From the NCBI GenBank assembly GCA_013215945.1, contig JABSOM010000009.1, positions 92,165 to 156,164 of the forward strand: a stretch of 64,000 nucleotides of DNA, in the 5' to 3' direction. Positions 1-9,368 of this stretch are shown one piece after another. The notes beneath the pieces were generated by a model, which saw only the letters and a list, made by a program, of their open reading frames with translations, had not been told where the DNA came from and did no database searches. The translations under genes and the position numbers were made by a program. Source of the DNA: Campylobacteraceae bacterium. Its GTDB lineage: Bacteria > Campylobacterota > Campylobacteria > Campylobacterales > Arcobacteraceae. Each line of letters opens with the position of its first letter. Position 1 is the first letter of the stretch.

Positions 1-1514
1 CCCCATTGATCAAAAGAATCCACACCCCATATCACACCTTCTACAAAAACTCTGTGTTCATACAAAGCAATAATTTTTCCAAGTGTTTTTGGATCCAATT
101 TTTTATACATTAAGGTAGTTGAAGGTCTGTTGCCTTTAAATTGTCTGTGCGGCGCCAAACGAATCGCTTCTTCATGAGAAACACCTCTTTTTTTAAGTAC
201 TTTAATTACCTCATCCAAGCGTCTTCCTGCCATTAATGCTTGGCTTTGTGCCAGACAATTTGCAAGTAAAAGATTATTGTGCTCATCCATATCTTTCTCA
301 TGTTTGTTAACAGCTACTAAAAATTCACAAGGAACTATTTCTGAACCTTGATGCAATAACTGAAAAAACGAGTGTTGAGAATTGGTACCTGCATCACCCC
401 AAACAACTGCTCCTGTTCGTACATGAATACTATCCCCATTAGAAGAAATACTCTTGCCATTACTTTCCATATCTAATTGTTGAATATAAGAAGGAAAAGA
501 ACTTAAACGCTGATCATAAGGTAAGAGAGCCCGTGTAGAATAATCACAGATATTAATATGCCAAATACCAATTAATGCGAGGAGTACTGGTATATTTTCT
601 TCCAGAGGAGTATTTTTAAAATGCTGATCCATTTCATAAGCACCTTCTAAAAACTCTGTAAAGTTTTTCATACCAATGGCAATCATTACACCTAACCCAA
701 TAGCACTCCAAATTGAGTATCGTCCCCCAACCCAGTCCCAGTATCCAAATACTCGCTCTTCTTTTATTCCAAATTCTTTTGTTTTTTCATGAGCGGTTGA
801 AATAGCTACAAAGTGTTCTTTAGCACCATTTTCGCCAACCCCCTTGATCATCCATTTTAATGCGGTTTTTGCATTGGTCATAGTTTCAATAGTAACAAAG
901 GTTTTTGAAGCAACTAAAATTAAAGTATCACTGGGATCAAGCGTATTTAAAACATCGTATATATGTGAAGAATCAATATTAGATACAAAATGAATTGTTG
1001 GCCCATCATGGTAAGGTTTTAAAGCTTTTGTAACCATTGAAGGTCCTAAGTGCGATCCTCCTATTCCAATATTAACAACATTTTTGAATTTTTTTCCAGT
1101 CGAAGATAAAATACTCCCCTCTCTAATACCATCAGAAAAAGCTTTCATTTTTAATAAACTCTCATTAATATCAGGCATGATATCTTTTCCATCTACATAT
1201 ATAGGCTCATGGGATTGATTTCTTAAAGCTATGTGCAATACTGCTCTGTTTTCAGTGATATTAATTCTATCCCCTCTATACATTGCTTCTCTTTTTTCTT
1301 CTAGTTTACATACCCCTGCTAATTCAATTAATGTTTTTTTAATTGCTTTATCAATATGTACTTTTGAATAATCAAGAACCATATCTTCACAAGAAGTACT
1401 AAATTCATTAAATCGTTCTGGATTTAAGGTAAACATTTCATTAATGGTACTTTCATCTACTTGTTCTTTTAATTGTTTTAATTTATTGAAAAGTTTATCT
1501 CTTTTTTCATTCAT
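1..1514 (-). CDS. pgi: Glucose-6-phosphate isomerase, 3' end cut by window edge
   Basis: Interconverts glucose 6-phosphate and fructose 6-phosphate in the cytoplasm. Reading leftward from an ATG at 1514 gives 504 open codons that run off the window with the C-terminal motif FDQWG just in view, so perhaps 40-50 residues are missing. The family signature GGRYSIWSAIG lies near residues 263-273 and the conserved AGTNSQHSFFQ stretch near 373-383. It is the last visible gene of the zwf-pgl-edd-pgi operon, 92 bases after edd. In an Entner-Doudoroff organism it can return fructose 6-phosphate to glucose 6-phosphate for Zwf. Identity is clear; only the end is unseen. Confidence 0.95.
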   Translation of the reverse strand, partial: MNEKRDKLFNKLKQLKEQVDESTINEMFTLNPERFNEFSTSCEDMVLDYSKVHIDKAIKKTLIELAGVCKLEEKREAMYRGDRINITENRAVLHIALRNQSHEPIYVDGKDIMPDINESLLKMKAFSDGIREGSILSSTGKKFKNVVNIGIGGSHLGPSMVTKALKPYHDGPTIHFVSNIDSSHIYDVLNTLDPSDTLILVASKTFVTIETMTNAKTALKWMIKGVGENGAKEHFVAISTAHEKTKEFGIKEERVFGYWDWVGGRYSIWSAIGLGVMIAIGMKNFTEFLEGAYEMDQHFKNTPLEENIPVLLALIGIWHINICDYSTRALLPYDQRLSSFPSYIQQLDMESNGKSISSNGDSIHVRTGAVVWGDAGTNSQHSFFQLLHQGSEIVPCEFLVAVNKHEKDMDEHNNLLLANCLAQSQALMAGRRLDEVIKVLKKRGVSHEEAIRLAPHRQFKGNRPSTTLMYKKLDPKTLGKIIALYEHRVFVEGVIWGVDSFDQW

Positions 1515-1606
1515 ATTAACTCTTTCTCTCTCATTTTTATAAGGCTTCTTTTTTATTTTTCATATTCTGTAAAATTTTTCTTTTTAATTTGTGATCTTAT
1601 CTTTAC

Positions 1607-3436
1607 CTAGTTTTTTTCCTCTCCAGGTAAATCAAAAATAGAAGCACCCTCTTCAGCACTGCTTATACAATATCTTACACTTGAAAACAAATCTCTTCCA
1701 AAACCATATACATTATGAGAGACATCGACTTTTTCTTCTTTTCTATTAGATAATTCCTCTTGCGTAACTTCTACATGTAATTCACCCTTAAGTACATCCA
1801 AACAAATAATATCATTATCACGGATAAGTGAGATAACTCCCCCTTTTGCAGCTTCTGATACCATATGTATAGCTGAAGGTACTTTTCCAGAAGCCCCCGA
1901 CATTCTACCATCTGTTACAATTGCTACATTAAAACCCTTATCTTGCAAGACTCCTAAAGCAGGTAATAAACCATGAAGTTCAGGCATTCCATTTGATTTA
2001 GGTCCTTGGTATTTAACCACCGCTACAAAATCTTTTTCTAATTTTCCTTCTTTAAAAGCATTTTGCAATTCATCTTGAGAAGAAAAAATAAGAGCAGGTG
2101 CTTTAATATATAAGTGATTTTCTCTTAAAGCCGATGTTTTAATAACCGATCTTCCAATATTACCTTTTAAGAGTTTTAATCCCCCTTCTTTAGAAAAAGG
2201 TTTGGCATAAGAAGAAAGAACATTTAAATCTCTTGAAACCTTAGGACCTTTTGTAAATACTAAACGATTATTATCTAAGGCGGGTTCTACTATATAATTC
2301 TTTAAACCCTTCCCTACTACTGTTTGAACATCTTCAAAAACTAAACCAGCTTCAATAAGCTCATGAATAACAACACTCATTCCTCCTGCATCTCTAAAGT
2401 GATTAACATCAGCACTTCCATTTGGATACATTCTACATAATAAAGGAGTTACTTTAGAAATAGCATCAAAATCATCCCAGTTGATAACAATTCCAGCTGC
2501 TTTTGCCATAGCTATTATATGTATAGTATGATTAGAAGATCCCCCTGTTGCCATAAGACCAACAATAGCATTTACAAAACTTCTTTCATCAAGAATATCT
2601 GCTATGCAGGTGTAATTATCGCTTAAAGAAGTCATTTTTAAAATTCGTTTACAGGCTTCTTGTGTTAAAACATCTCTTAATTGTGTATTGGTATTAACAA
2701 AAGAAGCATTAGGAAGCTGTAGTCCCATCATTTCTAATAACATTTGATTGGAATTTGCTGTTCCATAAAATGTACAAGTACCACTGCTGTGATAAGAAGC
2801 GGACTCTACTTTTAATAAGGTGTTTTTATCTACTTTTCCTGCTGCATAATCTTGTCGTACATGAGATTTTTTACTGTTTGATATCCCTGAGGTCATTGGT
2901 CCTGCTGGAATAAACATAGCAGGTAAATGTCCAAAAGATAAAGCACCAATTAATAAACCAGGAACAATTTTATCGCATATTCCTAAAAAAACAGCTCCAT
3001 CGTATACATTATGAGATAAACCAATAGCAGTACCCATTGCAATATTGTCTCTTGAAAAAAGACTTAACTCCATTCCTTCTTGCCCTTGTGTAACTCCATC
3101 ACACATAGCAGGAACACCTGCTGATACTTGTGCCGTTGCACCTTCTAGCATAAGTGTTCGTTTAATTAGTGAGGGATATACACTATAAGGCTCATGTGCA
3201 GATAACATATCATTGTAAGACGTTATAATAGCAATATTGGCATTTTTACTACCTCTAAGAGATTCTTTTTCTTTGTCATTCATAGGTGCCATTGCATGCG
3301 CTAAATTACTGCAACCCAAAGAAGTACGATTAACTCCTTTAGTTTTTGCTTTTTCTACTCTTTCCAAATAAATTGAACGACTTTTTTTAGACCTATTTAT
3401 GATGTTTTCTGTGATTTCTAAGATTATTTTATTCAT
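1607..3436 (-). CDS. edd: Phosphogluconate dehydratase (Entner-Doudoroff)
   Basis: Dehydrates 6-phosphogluconate to 2-keto-3-deoxy-6-phosphogluconate, the defining step of the Entner-Doudoroff pathway. At 609 residues it has the usual length for the IlvD/Edd family. Cysteines in the conserved iron-sulfur motifs are present (AMCDGVTQG, Cys112; LGICDKIVPG, Cys154; SGTCTFYGTANSN, Cys221), as is the C-terminal DGRMSGASGKVPSA block. The start overlaps the end of pgl by 8 bases, so the two are probably translationally coupled. Edd and IlvD share the fold; the operon with zwf and pgl decides for Edd. The partner KDPG aldolase gene is not in this window and may lie beyond the left edge. Confidence 0.95.
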   Translation of the reverse strand: MNKIILEITENIINRSKKSRSIYLERVEKAKTKGVNRTSLGCSNLAHAMAPMNDKEKESLRGSKNANIAIITSYNDMLSAHEPYSVYPSLIKRTLMLEGATAQVSAGVPAMCDGVTQGQEGMELSLFSRDNIAMGTAIGLSHNVYDGAVFLGICDKIVPGLLIGALSFGHLPAMFIPAGPMTSGISNSKKSHVRQDYAAGKVDKNTLLKVESASYHSSGTCTFYGTANSNQMLLEMMGLQLPNASFVNTNTQLRDVLTQEACKRILKMTSLSDNYTCIADILDERSFVNAIVGLMATGGSSNHTIHIIAMAKAAGIVINWDDFDAISKVTPLLCRMYPNGSADVNHFRDAGGMSVVIHELIEAGLVFEDVQTVVGKGLKNYIVEPALDNNRLVFTKGPKVSRDLNVLSSYAKPFSKEGGLKLLKGNIGRSVIKTSALRENHLYIKAPALIFSSQDELQNAFKEGKLEKDFVAVVKYQGPKSNGMPELHGLLPALGVLQDKGFNVAIVTDGRMSGASGKVPSAIHMVSEAAKGGVISLIRDNDIICLDVLKGELHVEVTQEELSNRKEEKVDVSHNVYGFGRDLFSSVRYCISSAEEGASIFDLPGEEKN

Positions 3437-4127
3437 GTGTAAAAACCTCCACGATTTTTTCTTTTTGATTAAGAATTGAAGATATTGGCATTGTCTTTAT
3501 ATCTTCTTGTTTTAAAGCATTTCTAAAAACTTCATTCTTTTTTGAACCCTCAAAATGCAAATAAATATTATGGGAAGAAAGAATGGCTTTTTTTGTTAAA
3601 CTCATTCGCTCATAAGGTGCTGTATCTGGTTTCATATGCACACATAAACTTTGATTATTATCATCATACGCTTCTTTTAATTTTACATTGTTTGGAAATA
3701 ATGAAGCCGTATGTCCATCTTCTCCCATACCTAATACAAGTACATCAAAAGGAAAAAGCTCTTTTTTATAAATAGCAGAGCATATAAGCTCAGCATCTTG
3801 TGCTTTTATGTTTTTTTGATACATAGAAACAAAATGGGCTTCTTTTGCACAGTTCTTTAATAAATGGGTTTTAATCAAAAGAGCATTACTATCTTTATTA
3901 TCTTCCTCTATCCATCTCTCATCCACTAAAGCAATATTTACTTTATTCCATGCAATATTGCATTTACTTAATTTTTCAAATAAGGGTTTAGGGGTACTTC
4001 CCCCAGAAAGTAATAAACTTGCTTTTCCATTTTTTAAAATACCTGTACTTAAAGCAGAAATGATTTTTGAAGAAAGATTTTCTATGAGTTCTTCTTTTCT
4101 TTTAAAATTATTAAGTTTATTCATCAT
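3429..4127 (-). CDS. pgl: 6-phosphogluconolactonase
   Basis: Hydrolyses 6-phosphogluconolactone, the product of Zwf, to 6-phosphogluconate. The SugarP_isomerase-type fold is shown by LLSGGSTPKPLF near the N-terminus, LVDERW in the middle and the lactonase motif GMGEDGHTASLFP. The open frame reaches back to 4151 inside zwf, but a GGAAGG ribosome site about 7 bases before the tandem ATGATG at 4122-4127 favours that start, giving about 232 residues and an 11-base overlap with the zwf end. The 3' end overlaps edd by 8 bases. This tight overlap suggests that the three oxidative-branch enzymes are made together. Confidence 0.93.
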   Translation of the reverse strand: MMNKLNNFKRKEELIENLSSKIISALSTGILKNGKASLLLSGGSTPKPLFEKLSKCNIAWNKVNIALVDERWIEEDNKDSNALLIKTHLLKNCAKEAHFVSMYQKNIKAQDAELICSAIYKKELFPFDVLVLGMGEDGHTASLFPNNVKLKEAYDDNNQSLCVHMKPDTAPYERMSLTKKAILSSHNIYLHFEGSKKNEVFRNALKQEDIKTMPISSILNQKEKIVEVFTHE

Positions 4128-5580
4128 TCCACGCCCTTCCATCTTTTGCAATTAATTGTACTGCTGCACTGGGACCATTGGAACCAGCAGAATAACTCTT
4201 CATAGGACTTAAATCTTCATCCCAAGCTTTTATAATAGAATCCGTCCATTTCCATGCCGCTTCCACTTCATCAAGCCTCATAAACAGTGTTGGATTATCA
4301 TGAATAACATCTAAAATCAAGCGTTCATAAGCTTCATGATTCCTTTTTGTCTCTAAAGGAGAATTTAATTCTAAATTTACTTCTTGTACTTTCATACTAT
4401 CACTTAAACCAGGTACTTTATTTAATAAAGAAAGCGTAATACTCTCTTCTGGTTGTAAAGTAATAACAAGTTTATTAGCAGGCATAGAAGCATCATTATT
4501 TTTAAAAATAGAATGAGGTACAGATTTAAACTGAATAACAATTTCAGAATTTCTCTTTTGCATTCTTTTTCCACTTCTAATATAAAAAGGAACACCATTC
4601 CAACGCCAGTTATCAATATCAACTTTAATAGCAGCAAAAGTTTCTGTTTTACTATTACTTACTCCCTCACCTTCTAAATAACCAGGTACACTTTTGCCTT
4701 CACTCATACCTTTTTTATATTGTGCTCTTACTGTATGAGAAGCTATATCAGAAATAGTAATTTTTCGTAAAGACCTAAGAACTTTTACTTTTTCATCTCT
4801 TACACTGTCAGCATCTAAAGAACAAGGTGGCTCCATTGCGATTAAACACAGCAATTGCATTAAATGATTTTGTATCATATCTCGCATAGCTCCATACTGG
4901 TCATAATACGCCCAACGCCCTTCAACCCCAACACTTTCAGCAACAGTAATTTGAATATGATCAATATTAGATGCATCCCATAAAGGCATGATAAATCTGT
5001 TTGAAAAACGTAAAGCAAGAATATTCTGTACTGTTTCTTTTCCTAAATAATGATCAATTCTGTATATTTGTCGCTCGCTAAAATATTTAAGAACTTCTGT
5101 ATTAAGAGCTTGAGAAGAAAGTAAATCTCTTCCAATAGGTTTCTCTAGTACTACTCTACTGTTTTTTGTAATTAACTTCCACTCACTTAAGGCTTTACAA
5201 ATATCTGCAAAAAAATCAGGTGCTGTTGAAAGATAGGAAATTCGGTTTGTATTTGAAGAGTTTTGTAAGGTTATACTTAAATTTGAATAGGTACTATTAT
5301 CAGCAAAATCTACTTTTTCAATAAACAATATCTTTGAAAAAGCTTTAAAATCATTTTGACTAAAAGCATCATCTTTTATAAACTCTTGTAATTTAGATTT
5401 AATTAATTTAATATTTTCTTCATGAGTAATATTTCTTCTTGTAACAATTATAATTCTACTTGAATCATCTAAGTATTTTTCATTAAACAGATGATATAAA
5501 GCAGGTAATAATTTTCTAAAGGACAAGTCTCCATGTCCTCCAAATATTATAATGTCACTGTTTGTATTTATAATATTCAT
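4117..5580 (-). CDS. zwf: Glucose-6-phosphate 1-dehydrogenase
   Basis: Oxidises glucose 6-phosphate to 6-phosphogluconolactone with NAD(P)+. 487 residues is normal for the family. The N-terminal nucleotide-binding motif is GGHGDLSFRKL (residues 14-24); the active-site signature RIDHYLGKETVQN lies near residues 174-186. An AAGGA site sits a few bases before the ATG. It is the first gene of the leftward operon, so its promoter should lie in the 440-base gap to the right. The usual motif is GASGDLA; the histidine in GGHGDL is a modest deviation and does not touch the catalytic residues. Confidence 0.95.
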   Translation of the reverse strand: MNIINTNSDIIIFGGHGDLSFRKLLPALYHLFNEKYLDDSSRIIIVTRRNITHEENIKLIKSKLQEFIKDDAFSQNDFKAFSKILFIEKVDFADNSTYSNLSITLQNSSNTNRISYLSTAPDFFADICKALSEWKLITKNSRVVLEKPIGRDLLSSQALNTEVLKYFSERQIYRIDHYLGKETVQNILALRFSNRFIMPLWDASNIDHIQITVAESVGVEGRWAYYDQYGAMRDMIQNHLMQLLCLIAMEPPCSLDADSVRDEKVKVLRSLRKITISDIASHTVRAQYKKGMSEGKSVPGYLEGEGVSNSKTETFAAIKVDIDNWRWNGVPFYIRSGKRMQKRNSEIVIQFKSVPHSIFKNNDASMPANKLVITLQPEESITLSLLNKVPGLSDSMKVQEVNLELNSPLETKRNHEAYERLILDVIHDNPTLFMRLDEVEAAWKWTDSIIKAWDEDLSPMKSYSAGSNGPSAAVQLIAKDGRAWNDE

Positions 5581-6021
5581 TTATTTCCTTTTACTTCTTA
5601 GTCTTTGATATTTTAAAACGTATAAAAATTTATTTGTTTTTATAAGAATAGCATCAAATCTTTTAGTTAGAAACACTATACTTATATTATTTTCTAAGCA
5701 TTCCAAACCTGCATGAGATATATTCATTATATCATTATATCATTATATCACTTTGTGTAAAATATTTTCTAAATGGCTTATGCAAGTACTTGAATAAAAT
5801 ACCTTAAAAATAGTAAGCATGCAAGGTGTATAACAAGAAATAATAGTTTAATCAAAACCATAACTTCTTAAAAAGTATAAATTATTTTATTATTTTAAGA
5901 TTCAAGTATACAGTGAATATATTAGGGGAAATAAAAAAGAGATTAATTACTGCTTTGATAAGCGAGCTAAGAACTATTACATTTTTCGCAAAAGTAAGAG
6001 AAGATAAATTTATCGATACAA
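5581..6021. other. Intergenic region upstream of the zwf operon
   Basis: About 440 AT-rich bases between the start of zwf and the end of the leftward diguanylate cyclase gene. It should hold the zwf operon promoter. It contains three tandem copies of the 8-mer ATTATATC at 5726-5749. A rightward open frame from 5913 runs antisense into the cyclase gene and has no convincing ribosome site, so it was not called. No RNA gene or strong terminator was recognised. Confidence 0.6.
5726..5749. repeat. Short tandem repeat, ATTATATC x3
   Basis: Three exact head-to-tail copies of ATTATATC, with a partial copy to the left, between zwf and the next gene. The copy number of such runs often changes by slipped replication. 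It sits about 145-170 bases upstream of the zwf start, so it may or may not lie within the promoter. Confidence 0.8.
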
Positions 6022-7452
6022 CTAGATTACGCTTTGATTCTTACCTTGTTCTTTCGCTTTATATAAGTTTTTATCTACGCGTAAAAAAAGTTCATCTTTA
6101 TTTTCATTATCTTGTTTTACCGCAATACCTAAGCTTACAGTCATTTTTTTATTAATTAAAGCATAAATTTCTTTATTATCAAAAATAGCAAGTCTTAATT
6201 TTTCTGCTAAAAAATAGGCTTCTTCATTATTTGTATTTCTTAAAACAACAACAAATTCTTCCCCACCCCAACGTGCAAGAATAGTACGAGAAGAAAAACA
6301 ATTTTTTAGTACTTTTGCAATAATAACAAGTATTTTATCACCCATTTGATGTCCAAAAGTATCATTAATACTTTTAAAATCATCCACATCCAGTAAAATA
6401 AATGCCATATTCTTATTTTCTTTTGTAACAGAAGAAAAAATATGTAATAAAATATTTTCAAAATCAAACCTATTTGAAAGACCCGTTAAAGTATCCTTTT
6501 TGGCAAAAAACTCTAAGTATTTTTGATAATGATTGATATAATAAATAATGCTCATCATAATAAAAATAATTATAAAAATAAAGATAACAATATTAATTAA
6601 AAAATTATTGGTAATTTCTTTTAAAACATCTTGTTCTTTTGCTTCAATACATAAAAATAAATTCAATTCTTCAATAAAACGTATATTTAAGTGAAATGTT
6701 TCTCCTAAATATTCATATTCAAGAATACTGTTTTTGTTTTTTTTAAAATCATTAATTTTTTCATAAATAATTTCTTTAAAATGAGGGTTCTTTGCTTTTT
6801 CTAAATTCTTTGATTTTATTATAATACTATTGTTTTTATCAACAAAATAAACTTCATGATTGTACTTATTTTTATAGGTATCTAATAAAGAAGATACATG
6901 AGAGGTTTCAATACCAACACCTGTAATTCCAATAAAGTTTCCTTCTAAATCTCTTACTTTATAATTACTAAAGATACTTAGTTCGCCATTATTTGCCATA
7001 TCAACATCAATATTACTTTCATAATCATTGTTTGAATTCTTTAAGCGGTAAAACCATTTATCCTCATCTTGTTTGTTATTAATTGTTTTTAAGATTCCTT
7101 TTTCGTAATAATAATTTTCACTTAAAGAAGAAACAAAAAAACTGCTTGAAGTATTGTATTTAGATTTAATTGCTCTTAAATATTCTTTAATTTCTTCAAT
7201 ATTATTTTTATTATTTTTTGCCCAAGAAATTAAAAATGTATTGTTTGACATTAAAGAAGAGATAAGTTTTGATTTTAATAAATCTCTTTGAATTTCTGAA
7301 TATACATTGTCACTGCTTAAAGGTAATGAATGCAGACTTAAATCACGTTTTGCGAGATTTGATGCCATTTTATAACTCATATATGAAGCAAAAGAAAAAC
7401 CAAATAAAAGAAGAAAAACGAGCAAGATAAAAAACTTATATTTAGTATTCAA
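6022..7452 (-). CDS. Membrane diguanylate cyclase with periplasmic sensor domain
   Basis: Makes the second messenger cyclic di-GMP from two GTP. Residues about 8-28 form the first membrane helix, followed by roughly 250 periplasmic residues that look like a Cache-type sensor (SFFVSSL, then TGVGIETSHVSSLLD), a second helix near 285-308, and a C-terminal GGDEF domain. The active loop reads RWGGEEF near residues 393-399, a functional variant, with the conserved FKSINDTFGHQMGD metal and substrate motif upstream. No RxxD inhibitory site was clearly seen. It stands alone on the minus strand, with 163 bases to guaA and 440 to zwf. The ligand cannot be read from the sequence. Confidence 0.88.
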   Translation of the reverse strand: MNTKYKFFILLVFLLLFGFSFASYMSYKMASNLAKRDLSLHSLPLSSDNVYSEIQRDLLKSKLISSLMSNNTFLISWAKNNKNNIEEIKEYLRAIKSKYNTSSSFFVSSLSENYYYEKGILKTINNKQDEDKWFYRLKNSNNDYESNIDVDMANNGELSIFSNYKVRDLEGNFIGITGVGIETSHVSSLLDTYKNKYNHEVYFVDKNNSIIIKSKNLEKAKNPHFKEIIYEKINDFKKNKNSILEYEYLGETFHLNIRFIEELNLFLCIEAKEQDVLKEITNNFLINIVIFIFIIIFIMMSIIYYINHYQKYLEFFAKKDTLTGLSNRFDFENILLHIFSSVTKENKNMAFILLDVDDFKSINDTFGHQMGDKILVIIAKVLKNCFSSRTILARWGGEEFVVVLRNTNNEEAYFLAEKLRLAIFDNKEIYALINKKMTVSLGIAVKQDNENKDELFLRVDKNLYKAKEQGKNQSVI

Positions 7453-7573
7453 AAAAGACCTTATTAAAATTATTTTTCACATTATACATAAAACAATCTT
7501 TATTTTAATACCAAAATTAGTTTATAGAATTAATTAAAATAGAAGAATAAAAGGATAAAAAAAGGAGATTAAA

Positions 7574-7597
7574 GAAGAATGTAATCTTACATTCTTC
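7574..7597 (-). terminator. Hairpin downstream of guaA
   Basis: Eleven-base arms GAAGAATGTAA and TTACATTCTTC flank a 2-base loop just beyond the guaA stop codon. On the minus strand the stem is followed after about ten bases by a run of T, so it may act as a transcription terminator for guaA, although the T tract is not immediately adjacent. Confidence 0.55.
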
Positions 7598-7615
7598 CTA
7601 AGTGTTGATATTTAT

Positions 7616-9151
7616 TTATTCCCACTCAATTGTAGCAGGTGGTTTTGAAGAGATATCGTAAACAACTCTGTTTATTCCATCTACTTCATTAATAATTCTT
7701 CTAGAAATAGTTTCTAAGATATCATGAGGAATATGTGAAAAAGTAGCTGTCATACCATCAGTAGCATCAACTATTCTTACACAAACAGTATTATCATAGG
7801 TTCTATTATCACCCATTACACCAACTGATTTTACATTTAACATAACAGTAAACGCTTGCCATGTTTTATCATAATAACCCGTCGCATGTAAAACATCTAA
7901 CATTACAACATCTGCTTTTCGTAAGATCTCTAAATCAGGTCCATTTACTGCACCCATGATTCTAATAGCAAGTCCAGGTCCAGGAAAAGGATGTCGTGCT
8001 AACATATCAGTAGGAAGACCTAATTCAGCTCCTAGAAGTCTTACTTCATCTTTAAAAATTTCTCTTAAAGGTTCAATTAACTCAAACGTCATCCAATCAG
8101 GTAAGCCCCCAACATTGTGATGTGATTTAATCGTTTTTGAAGGCCCTTTAACAGATACAGATTCAATAACATCTGTATATAAAGTTCCTTGCGCTAAAAA
8201 CTCAATACCATCATGTTTTTTTGCTTCTATATCAAATACTTCAATAAATGTTTCACCAATAATTTTTCTTTTTCTCTCAGGATCAACTACATCAACCAAC
8301 CTTGATAAGAATTTTTCACTTGCATCAATAGTAATTAAAGGAACACCTCTTAATTTGAACATAGCTTGAACCTGCTCAACTTCATTAGCTCGTAATAATC
8401 CATTGTCAACAAAAACAGGAACTAATTGATCTCCTATTGCTTCTGCTAATAGTGTTGCAACTACAGAGGAATCAACCCCTCCAGATACACCACATAGAAC
8501 TTTTTTATTTCCGACTTTTTCTTTGATTAAGTTAATTTGTTCTTTTGCAAAAGAACCCATATTCCAAGTAGATTCACAAGAACAAATATTTTTTGCAAAA
8601 TTCTTTAAAAGAATACTTCCTTCTTGTGAATGATATACTTCAGGATGGAATTGAAAAGCATAAATTTTTTCATCTTCATTTGCAATAGCAGCAAAAGGAG
8701 AGTTTTCACTTGTAGCAATTACTTCAAAACCAGAAGGTAATTCATCCACTTTATCCCCATGACTCATCCATACAATTTGTCCATCGTTTGAATTTTTAAA
8801 CAAAGGGCTTTCTTTTTCAAATTTAAGTTTTGCTTTTCCATATTCATGAGAGGTTGCAGGAATTACTGAACCCCCAAAGAATTGAGAAATTAATTGCATT
8901 CCATAACATATTCCTAAAATTGGTAAACCCAATTTAAAAATTTCTTCATCGGGATGATAAGAACCTTCTGCATAAACAGAAGCAGGACCACCTGATAATA
9001 TTATACCCTTAGGCGCTCTTGCCATGATATCTTCAATTCGTTCATTATAAGGTACAATTTCAGAATAAACTCCAGCTTCTCTTAATTTTCTAGCGATGAT
9101 TTGTGTATATTGACTACCAAAATCTAATACTACTATTGGTACATGTTTCAT
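7616..9151 (-). CDS. guaA: GMP synthase (glutamine-hydrolysing)
   Basis: Converts XMP to GMP using ATP and glutamine, the last step of guanine nucleotide synthesis. 511 residues, normal full length. The N-terminal class I amidotransferase domain carries the nucleophile in GICYGMQ (Cys82) and [10 protein letters not shown] (His, Glu of the triad) near residues 168-177. The ATP pyrophosphatase loop GVSGGVDSS lies near residue 221, and the C-terminal dimerisation domain ends in PPATIEWE as in all GuaA. It appears monocistronic, with a hairpin after the stop. Confidence 0.97.
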   Translation of the reverse strand: MKHVPIVVLDFGSQYTQIIARKLREAGVYSEIVPYNERIEDIMARAPKGIILSGGPASVYAEGSYHPDEEIFKLGLPILGICYGMQLISQFFGGSVIPATSHEYGKAKLKFEKESPLFKNSNDGQIVWMSHGDKVDELPSGFEVIATSENSPFAAIANEDEKIYAFQFHPEVYHSQEGSILLKNFAKNICSCESTWNMGSFAKEQINLIKEKVGNKKVLCGVSGGVDSSVVATLLAEAIGDQLVPVFVDNGLLRANEVEQVQAMFKLRGVPLITIDASEKFLSRLVDVVDPERKRKIIGETFIEVFDIEAKKHDGIEFLAQGTLYTDVIESVSVKGPSKTIKSHHNVGGLPDWMTFELIEPLREIFKDEVRLLGAELGLPTDMLARHPFPGPGLAIRIMGAVNGPDLEILRKADVVMLDVLHATGYYDKTWQAFTVMLNVKSVGVMGDNRTYDNTVCVRIVDATDGMTATFSHIPHDILETISRRIINEVDGINRVVYDISSKPPATIEWE

Positions 9152-9315
9152 TAAACAAATTCCTTTTCTTTATCTTAAGTTTTTTCTTATTATCGGGATT
9201 ATATCTAAAAGTCCATTTATCTTTGCTAAAAGGAAGAAGGACGTATTTATGGGGAGCTATATCGGGTATGTAAATTTATTGTATACAAACACTTAATTAT
9301 TTATTTTTAAAAGAC

Positions 9316-9352
9316 AAAAAAAAACCTTGCATCAAAGATACAAGGTTTTTTA
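9316..9352 (-). terminator. Intrinsic terminator after nhaD
   Basis: Inverted arms AAAACCTTG and CAAGGTTTT around an 11-base loop, just past the nhaD stop. On the minus strand the stem runs directly into a tract of nine T, the classic Rho-independent form. It ends the lipoprotein-nadB-nhaD transcript. Confidence 0.85.
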
Positions 9353-9368
9353 AAAAAGGAAATAAAGC

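Noticed and set aside
5726..5749. Phase-variable coding repeat
   Set aside because: The repeat is not inside or clearly within the start region of any gene; only a distant promoter effect is possible.
5913..6155. Rightward 80-codon frame
   Set aside because: More than half lies antisense to the diguanylate cyclase gene, with no ribosome site and no family.
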